NCBI RefSeq assembly: GCF_943733665.1
Contig: NZ_OX030782.1
Location: 2,072,501 to 2,136,500, forward strand
Source of the DNA: Aquimarina sp. Aq107
Lineage (GTDB): Bacteria; Bacteroidota; Bacteroidia; Flavobacteriales; Flavobacteriaceae
DNA: 64,000 bases
Direction: 5' to 3'
Shown here: positions 8,466-16,843 of the stretch, piece after piece
Layout: every line of letters begins with the position of its first letter
Position numbering within the stretch: the stretch's first letter is position 1
Notes under the pieces: model-generated
Seen by the model: only the letters and a program-made list of their open reading frames with translations
The model's database searches: none
What the model was told of the DNA's origin: nothing
Program-made: the position numbers and the translations under genes

Positions 8466-9158
8466 ATGAGAAATAGCATATCACTTTCAAAAGCTGCTTT
8501 AACAGCAGGTATAGGACTGTTAATTATGACATTAACTGTCCCATTTGCTGAATTTAAAATATTACCTGATTTAGTTAATCCTAACAGTGCACTAGAAACT
8601 GCAAACAATATCAAGGAAAATTTATTTTTATTTAATGTTGCGATATTCCTCATTTTTATCACAATAGTGGCTGATATTGTTGTTGCTTGGGCTCTTTACG
8701 TGTTTTTAAAACCAGTAAACAGAAGTTTATCATTACTTACTGCTTGGTTCCGATTACTATACACTTCAGTTTATCTATTGGCTATTACGAATTTGATTAA
8801 GGTATTTACTTTAACAAAAGGGAGTTCGTACTTTCTTTCAAATTCTCAAGAGCAAATTTCAGAATTCATGCTTTTCTATATTAAATCCTACAAGTATGAA
8901 TGGTTTTTTGGCTTAGTCCTTTTCGGCATTTATCTAATAATGCTTGGTTTTCTTGTCCTAAAAGCAAGTTATATCCATAAAGCAATGGGCTGGTTATTAA
9001 TCATTGCTGGTATCGGATATGTTATTGGTCATTTAAAAGTATTTCTGTATCCCAATCTCAATACAAGCTTTAGCATGTTCACTGCTTTGGGCGAATTAGT
9101 ATTTATGCTTTGGCTACTCATTAAAGGTTCAAGAATCAAGGAATTTCAAATAGGTTAA
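8466..9158 (+). CDS. DUF4386 integral membrane protein
   Basis: A 230-residue protein with six hydrophobic segments and the family features of DUF4386: a first helix, an extracytoplasmic loop before A-L-E-T-A-N-N-I, then a helix containing D-I-V-V-A-W-A-L-Y and the following W-F-R-L-L-Y-T-S segment. The function of the family is not known. It starts 36 bases after the thioredoxin gene. A more divergent member of the same type is encoded at 33512. Confidence 0.8.
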   Translation: MRNSISLSKAALTAGIGLLIMTLTVPFAEFKILPDLVNPNSALETANNIKENLFLFNVAIFLIFITIVADIVVAWALYVFLKPVNRSLSLLTAWFRLLYTSVYLLAITNLIKVFTLTKGSSYFLSNSQEQISEFMLFYIKSYKYEWFFGLVLFGIYLIMLGFLVLKASYIHKAMGWLLIIAGIGYVIGHLKVFLYPNLNTSFSMFTALGELVFMLWLLIKGSRIKEFQIG

Positions 9159-9183
9159 TAAAAAGTAATTAAACAGTCAATCA

Positions 9184-9254
9184 AATCAATAAAAAAACGA
9201 ACAATTATGAAATCAATTAAAGTTAAATCAATTAAAAAACGAACAATCATGAAA
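9184..9254 (+). repeat. Tandemly repeated translation leader
   Basis: Two 29-base units (9184-9212 and 9226-9254) each run through an AAAAAACGAACAA-type leader into an ATG-AAA start. They differ at very few positions and are spaced 42 bases apart, so both ATGs are in the same frame. A third copy of the leader without the start context (CAATCAAAAAACGAACA) precedes the ATG at 12264. The duplication creates two competing starts for the barrel protein gene. Confidence 0.6.
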
Positions 9255-9848
9255 ACAGTCAAAAAACAATTATTAAGAATGGCTTGTGTTGCATTTGCAC
9301 TAGTATCTAGTATAACATCTGCACAAAACACAAAACAAGAATCAACAACAATAAGAGATGGTTTCATCTTCGAGTTTGTTGCAGGTGGAGGTATTATTAG
9401 TTTAGAAGATAGTGCAGGTATTCAAACTTTTGACAAATCTCAAGGAGCATTTGTTTTTCCAGATTTAAAATTTGGCTACATGTTAAACGACAAACTCGCC
9501 ATTACAGCCTCTTTACCTGGAAATATATACGAATTTCAGGATATTGACAGGCATTTTGGAGGGTTCATTCCTTCTGTACAATATTGGGTAAAAGATAGAT
9601 GGTGGATTCATGGAGGAATTGGCTTAGCAATAGATTCGCCAGCGCTATATGATATTAAAGACGATGTAAATGACGATTGGAACTTTGGTTGTGCTGTTAT
9701 GGCAAGTACAGGGTATGAAATTTACAAAAAGAAAAACTTCGCGCTTAATTTGCAGTCTAAACTAGTTCTTGGTCGTGCTTCTTTAGATGGAGATGCACAT
9801 AGAGATGCAGTAATCTTTAATGTAGGATTAGGTTTTAGTTTGCTATAA
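9249..9848 (+). CDS. Outer-membrane beta-barrel-like protein
   Basis: A 199-residue secreted protein. I choose ATG 9249 rather than the in-frame ATG at 9207, because 9249 gives a normal signal peptide (M-K-T-V-K-K then a hydrophobic stretch ending S-A-Q), whereas 9207 adds fourteen mostly basic residues encoded by a duplicated leader. The mature part has alternating aromatic and small residues typical of short barrels (F-G-Y-M-L, Q-Y-W-V-K, W-W-I-H-G-G-I-G-L) and ends with a terminal strand whose last residues are F-S-L-L. The role is unknown; the closest description is porin family or outer-membrane beta-barrel protein. Confidence 0.7.
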   Translation: MKTVKKQLLRMACVAFALVSSITSAQNTKQESTTIRDGFIFEFVAGGGIISLEDSAGIQTFDKSQGAFVFPDLKFGYMLNDKLAITASLPGNIYEFQDIDRHFGGFIPSVQYWVKDRWWIHGGIGLAIDSPALYDIKDDVNDDWNFGCAVMASTGYEIYKKKNFALNLQSKLVLGRASLDGDAHRDAVIFNVGLGFSLL

Positions 9849-9855
9849 GCTTTCA

Positions 9856-9944
9856 CTCGAATTATGTATTAGAAAGTCACATATAAACTTTAGCATTTAC
9901 AGTATTTCTATACTGAATTGGATTTTGTATTACATAATTCGGGT
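9856..9944. repeat. Inverted-repeat-bounded element
   Basis: CGAATTATGTA (9858-9868) and TACATAATTCG (9931-9941) are perfect 11-base inverted repeats. The match extends to about 13 of 14 positions with flanking AC/GT. They bound a roughly 86-base AT-rich segment with no coding content, just upstream of a short aborted reading frame. It could be a miniature inverted-repeat element, a transcript hairpin or a pair of binding sites. Confidence 0.4.
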
Positions 9945-9965
9945 TTGATATTACTTATTAATAAA

Positions 9966-10022
9966 ATGAAAACACTAAGAATTTATCTATTTACCTATAC
10001 TCTAATGTTAGCACTTATTTGA
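9966..10022 (+). pseudogene. 18-codon stub resembling the start of an exported protein
   Basis: ATG at 9966 opens an 18-residue frame (basic start M-K-T-L-R then hydrophobic) that ends at TGA 10020-10022, six bases before the ATG of the next gene. It resembles the first part of a signal peptide. It may be the relic of a gene lost next to the inverted-repeat element, or a leader peptide coupled to the 10029 gene. Evidence is thin. Confidence 0.25.
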
Positions 10023-10028
10023 GAAAAA

Positions 10029-10592
10029 ATGAAACGATTAACAAAATTTATAGATAAGAACATTTCAGGAAAAAAAGTTTTAGGCCTTTTTATCTTGACA
10101 AATGTTGTTTACACCTTTATGCTTACTGTTACAATTCCTAAAACAATGGAATTCTCTAACGGAATGAAATTACTGGATATGATGCCTACAGGATATGATC
10201 TGGATTATGTAAGAGAATTATTCAGTTTGCTTGGAGAAAATGGACGTTTAACCTATCTAAACAACCAAATACCTGTGGATATGATTTATCCACTACTATT
10301 CGGACTTTCTTACTATTTGCTTTTGGGGTATTTATTGAAAAAATTGAACAAGTTAAATTCTGTATATAATTTTCTCTGCCTATTACCAATAATTGCAGGA
10401 ATTGCAGATTATTTGGAAAATATTGGAATTATAGTAATGTTAAAAAACTATCCTGAATTAACAGAGGTTGCTGTAAAATCAACAAGTTCTTTTTCTCTAA
10501 TAAAAAGTATTTCGACAAGTATATTCTTTATTGTATTGATAGCAGTATTAATAGCACTTGGAATTAAAGTATTAAACAGAAAAACAATCTAA
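10029..10592 (+). CDS. Integral membrane protein of unknown function
   Basis: A 187-residue protein with four predicted membrane helices (about residues 17-35, 87-107, 115-135 and 158-180). The loop between helices 1 and 2 is about 50 residues and contains M-M-P-T-G-Y-D-L-D-Y-V. I do not recognise the family. It ends two bases before the DUF6624 lipoprotein gene and so is probably co-translated with it. Confidence 0.7.
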   Translation: MKRLTKFIDKNISGKKVLGLFILTNVVYTFMLTVTIPKTMEFSNGMKLLDMMPTGYDLDYVRELFSLLGENGRLTYLNNQIPVDMIYPLLFGLSYYLLLGYLLKKLNKLNSVYNFLCLLPIIAGIADYLENIGIIVMLKNYPELTEVAVKSTSSFSLIKSISTSIFFIVLIAVLIALGIKVLNRKTI

Positions 10593-10594
10593 AA

Positions 10595-11263
10595 ATGAAA
10601 TACATCTTATTATCCTGTTTCTTTCTAGTACTTAATTGCTCAAACAAAACCAATCAACAAGAGCAATTGCAAACTAAAGAAGACAAAGAAAATTTAATTT
10701 CACTAATAGACCAAATATGGACTACCGAACAAACGCCAATTAGATTAAGAGATTCATTGATAGTTATATACGGTGTAGATTCAGAGCTAGCTAAAGAGCA
10801 ACAGGTAATTATAGATAAAAATCATATAATTAATGAAAGTAGAGTGAAAAGTGTCCTTGAAAAACATGGCTGGCCAACAAAAGAAATGATAGGAGAACGT
10901 GGTAATTGGACCATTTGTAATGTTATTCAACATTCAGATAATGAAGTTCGAATACAATACCTTCCAATGATGAGACAAGCCGTCAAGGATAAAAAGTTAG
11001 AACCTCGATTCTTGGTAAGGGCAGAGGACAGAATAGCAACTGAGAGAGGTGATTTACAAATCTATGGTGGACAAATGAAATACTACCCAGAAACCAAGAG
11101 TTTTAATTTATGGCCAGTTTTTGACCCAGAAAATATAGATAAACGAAGGACAGCAATTGGGCTGGATTCAATCGCCATATTTCTTAAAAATAGATTTGAT
11201 TTTGAATGGAATATCGAAGAACAAATAAGAAGAACAAGAGAATTTGAAAAGAGAAAACAATAG
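10595..11263 (+). CDS. DUF6624-type lipoprotein
   Basis: A 222-residue lipoprotein with lipobox L-V-L-N-C. The mature part matches the DUF6624 pattern: helical start with I-W-x-x-E-Q-T-P-I-R, then H-G-W-P-T-K-E-M-I-G, the V-I-Q-H-S-D segment, M-R-Q-A-V-K-D-K-K-L, the A-x-x-E-D-R-I block, and Y-G-G-Q-M near 155. The function of the family is unknown. It sits in a tight run 10029-12231 with two- and five-base gaps, which suggests co-expression with the membrane protein before it and the reductase after it. Confidence 0.75.
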   Translation: MKYILLSCFFLVLNCSNKTNQQEQLQTKEDKENLISLIDQIWTTEQTPIRLRDSLIVIYGVDSELAKEQQVIIDKNHIINESRVKSVLEKHGWPTKEMIGERGNWTICNVIQHSDNEVRIQYLPMMRQAVKDKKLEPRFLVRAEDRIATERGDLQIYGGQMKYYPETKSFNLWPVFDPENIDKRRTAIGLDSIAIFLKNRFDFEWNIEEQIRRTREFEKRKQ

Positions 11264-11268
11264 CACTT

Positions 11269-12231
11269 ATGAAAACAGCAATTTATACATCTTATGGTTC
11301 TCCAGAAGTTATCCAGATAGTTGATCAAGAGAAGCCATTACCAAAACCTAATGAAGTTTTAGTGCGAATTAAAGCATCGTCCGCTACGCGTGCCGATACA
11401 ATGATGAGAGCAGGAATACCGAAATTTGGTAGGTTGTTTCTCGGTTTTTTTAAACCAAAGAATACGTCTCTAGGAACAGGTTTTTCTGGAGTTATTGAAT
11501 CAGTTGGTACAGAGGTAACTCAATTCAAATTAGGAGATGAAATTTTTGGAGAAAAACTATTTAGTAATGGCACTAACGCAGAATTTCTATGCATTGCTGA
11601 GGATTCAATAATTGCTTTTAAACCCAACAATTTATCACATCAAGAAGCTGCACCCGTTTGTGATGGTTTTCTAACCTCTTATAACTTTTTAAAAGACATC
11701 GTAAACATTCAACAAGGACAACATATTTTAATAAATGGCGCTTCGGGAAGCTTAGGAACTGCTGCTGTTCAAATAGCAAAACTTATGGGTGCTACCGTCA
11801 CAAGTGTTTGTAGTACTAAGAATATTGAGTTGGTTAAAACCTTAGGAGCTGATTTTGTGATCGACTATAAAAACGATGACTTTACAAAAAACACCAATAC
11901 ATATGATATTATCTATGATTCGGTAGGAAAAACCAATTATAGTAAGTCCAAAAATGCTTTAAAACCTAGTGGAGTATTTATAACGCCAGTTTTAAGTTTA
12001 AATATCTTGTGGTATTCAATGAGTAATCCCAAAAGAGTGAAGTTTGCAGCTACAGGTCTAAAAAAAACTGAGGAATTAAAACGATTATTTTTAGAATTAG
12101 TAGACTTTTTTAAACAAAAAAAACTTAATACGGTTATTGATAAAACCTACAACCTATCAGAAATTATAGAAGCGCATCATTATCTCGAAACTGGGCGAAA
12201 AGTAGGTAACATTGTTATCGTAAATCAATAA
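11269..12231 (+). CDS. NAD(P)-dependent medium-chain reductase, quinone-oxidoreductase type
   Basis: A 320-residue MDR-superfamily enzyme. It has an N-terminal GroES-like domain (P-L-P-K-P-N-E-V-L-V-R-I, then A-T-R-A-D-T) and a Rossmann fold with the dinucleotide motif G-A-S-G-S-L-G-T-A-A-V-Q at about 155-166. The structural and catalytic zinc ligands of alcohol dehydrogenases are absent, so it fits zinc-free quinone or enone reductases. The electron donor is probably NADPH. It starts five bases after the DUF6624 gene. The specific substrate cannot be assigned. Confidence 0.85.
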   Translation: MKTAIYTSYGSPEVIQIVDQEKPLPKPNEVLVRIKASSATRADTMMRAGIPKFGRLFLGFFKPKNTSLGTGFSGVIESVGTEVTQFKLGDEIFGEKLFSNGTNAEFLCIAEDSIIAFKPNNLSHQEAAPVCDGFLTSYNFLKDIVNIQQGQHILINGASGSLGTAAVQIAKLMGATVTSVCSTKNIELVKTLGADFVIDYKNDDFTKNTNTYDIIYDSVGKTNYSKSKNALKPSGVFITPVLSLNILWYSMSNPKRVKFAATGLKKTEELKRLFLELVDFFKQKKLNTVIDKTYNLSEIIEAHHYLETGRKVGNIVIVNQ

Positions 12232-12263
12232 TAATAATTTATCAATCAAAAAACGAACATTGT

Positions 12264-13121
12264 ATGTTTTTTAAATCAAAAGAAGGAAAGGAAAAGATAC
12301 TAAACCTATATCATCAAAAGCTAAACGGCTTATCAATAGATTATTTTGAAAAATTAATAGATACCAAATTTGGTATAACGAATGTAATACGTGTCGGAAA
12401 CACTAATTTACCACCTCTTGTATTAATTCATGGTACAGGTGGCTGTGCACCTTTAATTTTAGAATCATTTCCTAATTTATCTTCTAAATACTGTGTTTAT
12501 GCCATTGATGTGCTTGCTCAACCTAACAAGAGTGCAGAACAAAAGTTAGATATGAAATCTCTTGATTATGGACAATGGTTGTTGGAAGTCATCATAAAAC
12601 TAAGAATTAAAGATGTAACGTTGGTAGGCTTTTCTTTTGGAGGGTTAATTAGTCTAAAGGCGCTAGAGTTTAGTGAAATATCTATAAAAGAAGTCTTTCT
12701 AATAGCACCGGTTTATATTGTAAATGGAAATCCCTTTCTAGGCTTAATTAAGATGTTTATACCACTAAAAAAATTCATAAAAACCAATGATCAACATTAC
12801 ATTAAAAAAATAATGGATGTCCTTTTTTCTGAATATGACGATTTTGCAGTAGCGTATATGTCGATTACTTTTCAAAATTGTAATATGGACTTTTCATCAT
12901 TACCTATCATAGCTAAAAAATTTGCTCAACAAATAAAAACACCTATTACCATTTTCGCCTGTGAAAACGACATTATGTTCCCTGGTAAAAAAATGATAAG
13001 AAGAGCCAAAAAGATTTTCCCTTCTTTAAAAGAGACCATATTATTAAGTAGGTCCAAACATGTACCAAATGCAACAAATTTTAATAAAATAGAAAAGATA
13101 ATTCTAAATAAAAATAAGTAA
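12264..13121 (+). CDS. Alpha/beta-hydrolase
   Basis: A 285-residue alpha/beta-fold hydrolase without a signal peptide. The oxyanion strand is L-I-H-G-T-G-G (54-60). The nucleophile elbow is G-F-S-F-G-G with Ser124, a likely acid is in C-E-N-D-I-M-F-P-G and a likely His in S-K-H-V-P-N. Its ATG is preceded by the same AAAAAACGAACA leader seen at 9184-9254. A degraded relative of the N-terminal and C-terminal ends lies at 34198-34393. The substrate is unknown. Confidence 0.8.
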   Translation: MFFKSKEGKEKILNLYHQKLNGLSIDYFEKLIDTKFGITNVIRVGNTNLPPLVLIHGTGGCAPLILESFPNLSSKYCVYAIDVLAQPNKSAEQKLDMKSLDYGQWLLEVIIKLRIKDVTLVGFSFGGLISLKALEFSEISIKEVFLIAPVYIVNGNPFLGLIKMFIPLKKFIKTNDQHYIKKIMDVLFSEYDDFAVAYMSITFQNCNMDFSSLPIIAKKFAQQIKTPITIFACENDIMFPGKKMIRRAKKIFPSLKETILLSRSKHVPNATNFNKIEKIILNKNK

Positions 13122-13224
13122 TTAGATGGAGATATTTAAAGTAAGTTTCTTTACTTGAGGGAGCAAAAGTATTTATTTAGGCTCTATCAGAACTAATTAA
13201 TGATTTGTATTTTTATTTGGAAAC

Positions 13225-13290
13225 CAACCTGTGCTCATCGCAGTCGAAGTAGCAGGAGGGGAGTGTAATGTGTGCGGAATTGGATTGCTT
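13225..13290. repeat. Dispersed intergenic repeat, copy 2
   Basis: Contains TCGAAGTAGCAGGAGGGG followed by AATGTGTGCGGAATTGGATT, the counterpart of the element at 3600-3735. It lies in a convergent intergenic space, as does copy 1. The inner portion is shorter than in copy 1. No gene is encoded. Confidence 0.35.
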
Positions 13291-13304
13291 ACTAAAAGTA
13301 GATT

Positions 13305-13817
13305 TTAAAACAGTCTTTTAATTTTTTTAATACTATTTAGTATACCTAAAGTAACTATACTACAACCAATAATTAGTTCTAGCCACCAAAAGAAATCAGT
13401 ATTTCTAAAAAGAATTATAGATATTCTGATCACTAGATAAGCCATCAATAAATAATTAATTATAGTTTTATTCTTTTCTTTTATAGAAAAATAAATAAGG
13501 TTCCCAAGTATTAACAATGCGCTAATTATAATTATTCCTGTATTGTAAGGCCAATGCATTACACGCATTAGTATGGCCATAGTTAATATAGCGCTAAGTA
13601 TCCAACCAAAAATACCAGGATATTGCTTTTCGATTAAAGTACTTTCCATAATACATATAATCGCTAACAAAATTAATTTTATGTTAGTTTTAGTAATCAT
13701 ACTGAAATTTATAATTTCAGTATGTAATACACTAAACAATATAGTATTTATCAAACTTGGTATATAAACTAAGCTAAAGAGAATTGTAACAATTAGTATA
13801 TATGTGTTTCTAGACAA
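13305..13817 (-). CDS. GldL-like membrane protein fragment family
   Basis: A 170-residue polytopic membrane protein with about five hydrophobic segments. The segment M-R-V-M-H-W-P-Y-N-T-G (about residues 84-94) resembles the M-H-W-P-G motif in the transmembrane part of gliding protein GldL and its stand-alone relatives, but there is no GldL periplasmic domain and no gldM-like neighbour. The only start is TTG at 13815-13817, since an in-frame stop lies just upstream and the next Met is deep inside. It is convergent with the hydrolase gene at 12264. Function unknown. Confidence 0.6.
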   Translation of the reverse strand: MSRNTYILIVTILFSLVYIPSLINTILFSVLHTEIINFSMITKTNIKLILLAIICIMESTLIEKQYPGIFGWILSAILTMAILMRVMHWPYNTGIIIISALLILGNLIYFSIKEKNKTIINYLLMAYLVIRISIILFRNTDFFWWLELIIGCSIVTLGILNSIKKIKRLF

Positions 13818-14356
13818 TCTTTATTTTTTAGTATTTAAAAATAACATAAGTTAAAATCTAATTTAAGTAATTAATAACAATAAAAACGATTAGGTTTTAG
13901 TTTATAAAGCAATTTTATATAATGTCGAATTATGATTACTATTTCTGTATCATAATTTATATTATGTAAAATAGAATGTTTTAAACCATACCCTATATCA
14001 AATTCCTCATCATTATGTATTGTTTATAGATAAATTTATCAATAAGTATCAATATTCGTAATTCTCATAAATCGATTATTCCGTACAATCGTACAGAAAT
14101 TTTCAAATACGCGATTCTCAGCGATTAGGATTTTATACATCTTTATACCTATATAATTCTTCTTGTAGGCATTTCTATATACATAAAATGAAAACTGTTA
14201 AACACAATCCTCAACTAATTCTGATTTATGTTAAATATGAATTTAAAAAATGTTAATTAGTTGACAACAACAATCCTAAATAGTAATTTCATAATTGTTA
14301 TTGAACCACCCTGTTTTTTTGATACGTAAATTCAATACTAACAATTCAATAACAAC
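13818..14356. promoter_or_regulatory. Long AT-rich upstream region of the LPMO gene with two dyads
   Basis: This 539-base gap lies between two divergent genes. It contains AATTATGAT / ATCATAATT arms (13928-13936 and 13949-13957), sharing a half-site with the candidate operator at 5974, and a second dyad TTCCGTAC-N4-GTACAGAA (14079-14098) with one mismatch. I find no RNA gene or coding remnant. Both dyads are possible regulator sites for the chitin/cellulose-active LPMO gene; this is inference. Confidence 0.35.
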
Positions 14357-16633
14357 ATGAAAAAAACAAACTCTAAAACCAAAACTTTAGGTTGGATGAT
14401 TTCCTACCTAAGAAAATGGTCAACGCCTTTATTGCTGTGCGTTGCCTTTATTTTTCCAAACTTTCAGACTATTTTTTCGCACGGTACTGTAACAAGTCCT
14501 CCTAGTAGAGTCTGGATTTGTTTTCAAGAAAATCCCGAGAGTCCCGATTCGCCCGCCTGTATTGATGCTGTAGCTATGTATGGTACGCAAGCATTATATG
14601 ACTGGAACGAAGTTGCACGTATGGATGCTAATGGTATGCATCAAGCCATTATTGCGGATGGTAATCTTGCTAGTGCAGGACGTCCTGATAAGTATGGTGG
14701 CCTTGATCAAGTACGTGATGATTGGGTTGCCACACCGGTTACTCCTGGCCCATTTACGGTAACATGGACAAATTCTGCTCCCCATCAAACATTGTATTAT
14801 AGAGTGTATATTACGAAAGCGAGCTGGACTCCGGATCAACCTTTAACCTGGGATAACCTTGAACTTCTGGTAGAAACAGAACCGAGAGAAGCATCTGCCA
14901 CTGACAATATAGATGTTGTACTTCCTGCAAGAACTGGTAAACACATTATTTATAGTATTTGGCAACGATCACTTACAGAAGAAGCTTTTTATTCTACTAG
15001 TGATGTTGATTTTGGTCTAACAACAGAACCACAGCCTCCGGTAGCATTATTTACTAGTGATAATGGTCGATGTGGCGGCCCAGATGTGGAGTTTGATGCC
15101 AGTGATTCCTTTGATCCTAACGGAGATGCGTTGACTTATTCTTGGGACTTTGGAGATGGTACAACTGCAGAAGGTGTTACCGTTTCTCATAGCTATACCA
15201 ATCTAGATAGCGCTGCAGTAACCTTAACAGTTAGCGATGGTGTTTTTAGTAGCGGTGTGGTACAAACAATTGACTTAGTGGTAGATACCGATTGTGAAGA
15301 AATAATTTGTCCTTTTGATACACCAAGAGCCTCTCCTCTACCTTCTGTAAATAGTTCGTATTCAAATATTTATGTATTGGGGGATAACGGCCCTAATTTA
15401 GATAATATAGCCAATTGTTCTATCAATTGGGATTTAGGAAACAATGGTTTATACCAATTTTCATTTAGTACCAATAATGGTATTCCAAACTGGTATAATG
15501 ATTTAATTGAAATATCTACACAAAACTTTAATGCTCCTGGATCACAACTTACCATTGCTGGTTCTAGTTTTGTAGGATTAGATGGAAGTTATTACGTAAC
15601 CTTAGACGGAGATAATCTGGTGTTAGTTTCTACTACAGGAGATTTTACCATTTATTGTAGTAATTCTGATATAGCTCCGCAATGTGGTGATATTATTGAT
15701 CCAGTAAATACTGCTCCTGTAGCTATGCTAACTGCTACTCCAACTACCGGAGTTACTCCTTTGGATGTAGTATTAGATGCTTCTGGATCAACTGATGCAG
15801 ATAATGATACACTAACTTATAGTATTGATTACGGTGATGGAACTTTTGGATCAGATGCTACTTCTACACATACATACACAACAGGTGATTATACTGCCGC
15901 TGTTACGGTTAGTGACGGAAATGGTGGTAGTGATACTGCTTCGGTTATGATTACAGTTACAGATGATATTATAGATCCACCTACTGGTGATTGTTCTTTT
16001 GGTGCGCCAATCGAAACTTCTTTGGTAAGTATAAATACATCTTACGATAATGTATACGTTTTGGGTACTGGTGGTCCAGATTTAAGCAATATTAATTTGT
16101 TTACACTAAACTGGAACCTTGCTGATAATGGTTTATATCAATTTTCATTTAATTTAGATATAGCTCCTTGGTATATTGATTTCTCAGACGCTACACAAAA
16201 CTTCAATCAACCGAATCCTCAAATTTCTTTGGTAGGTACTGGTATTCCTGGTTTGGATGGAGATTATTTTGTTACCACAGATCAAAGAAACTTTGTGTTA
16301 GTAGCTAAAGATTACACTATCTATTTTAGTGATTCTACCACAGCACCAGTGTGCGAAACTGCTGTAAATAGAGAGAATGAAATAGAAAACATGCTCTTTG
16401 AGATGTTTCCGAATCCTGCAACTGGTAGTGTTTCAATAAAAAACACGACGGATTTAAAAAATAGCATCATTATGATTTCTGACCTGAGCGGAAAGAAATT
16501 AAAATCAGTAAGAGTACCAACAAGTACTACCGAAATGATAATTGATATTTCTGGAATTAAATCTGGATTATATTTGGTTAATATTTTGGATGATTCTGGT
16601 AGTAAACGTAGTTTAAAACTAGTTATCAACTAA
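14357..16633 (+). CDS. T9SS-exported AA10 lytic polysaccharide monooxygenase with PKD and unassigned modules
   Basis: A 758-residue multidomain secreted enzyme. A long signal peptide ends just before H42-G-T-V, so His42 becomes the N-terminal copper ligand. The second histidine-brace residue is H143 (S-A-P-H-Q-T). The AA10 catalytic domain spans about 42-220 and would oxidise chitin or cellulose. Then come a PKD domain (226-315), a ~120-residue module starting at Cys318 (318-437), a second PKD (451-543), a second copy of the module (545-662), and a T9SS type A sorting domain (from F-P-N-P near 682 to the end). The repeated module, with a conserved N-G-L-Y-Q-F-S-F core and L-D-G-x-Y-x-V-T, is not one I can name; a carbohydrate-binding role is inferred from its place. 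A terminator follows the gene. Confidence 0.9.
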   Translation: MKKTNSKTKTLGWMISYLRKWSTPLLLCVAFIFPNFQTIFSHGTVTSPPSRVWICFQENPESPDSPACIDAVAMYGTQALYDWNEVARMDANGMHQAIIADGNLASAGRPDKYGGLDQVRDDWVATPVTPGPFTVTWTNSAPHQTLYYRVYITKASWTPDQPLTWDNLELLVETEPREASATDNIDVVLPARTGKHIIYSIWQRSLTEEAFYSTSDVDFGLTTEPQPPVALFTSDNGRCGGPDVEFDASDSFDPNGDALTYSWDFGDGTTAEGVTVSHSYTNLDSAAVTLTVSDGVFSSGVVQTIDLVVDTDCEEIICPFDTPRASPLPSVNSSYSNIYVLGDNGPNLDNIANCSINWDLGNNGLYQFSFSTNNGIPNWYNDLIEISTQNFNAPGSQLTIAGSSFVGLDGSYYVTLDGDNLVLVSTTGDFTIYCSNSDIAPQCGDIIDPVNTAPVAMLTATPTTGVTPLDVVLDASGSTDADNDTLTYSIDYGDGTFGSDATSTHTYTTGDYTAAVTVSDGNGGSDTASVMITVTDDIIDPPTGDCSFGAPIETSLVSINTSYDNVYVLGTGGPDLSNINLFTLNWNLADNGLYQFSFNLDIAPWYIDFSDATQNFNQPNPQISLVGTGIPGLDGDYFVTTDQRNFVLVAKDYTIYFSDSTTAPVCETAVNRENEIENMLFEMFPNPATGSVSIKNTTDLKNSIIMISDLSGKKLKSVRVPTSTTEMIIDISGIKSGLYLVNILDDSGSKRSLKLVIN

Positions 16634-16667
16634 GGGCTTGTTCTCTTAGAATAGCATAAATTTCATG

Positions 16668-16699
16668 AACAACCTTCTAAATTTTAGAAGGTTGTTTTT
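16668..16699 (+). terminator. Rho-independent terminator after the LPMO gene
   Basis: AACAACCTTCTAAA (16668-16681) pairs with TTTAGAAGGTTGTT (16683-16696), a perfect stem of about 13-14 bp with a minimal loop, followed by a T-rich run. It lies 35 bases after the LPMO stop codon. Confidence 0.85.
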
Positions 16700-16843
16700 A
16701 TTATTACACTAAAAAAATTGAACGTTCGTCCATAGGTTTTAAACCTTTATAAAAAAAATCAGGTAAACACATATTATTATCCTACCTTACTAAGCAAGGC
16801 GGTCATTCATCATTTATTAAACCTTATAAATCCTTTTTTATCA

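Noticed and set aside
9207..9248. Longer start for the barrel protein
   Set aside because: The added residues come from a duplicated leader and would bury the signal peptide.
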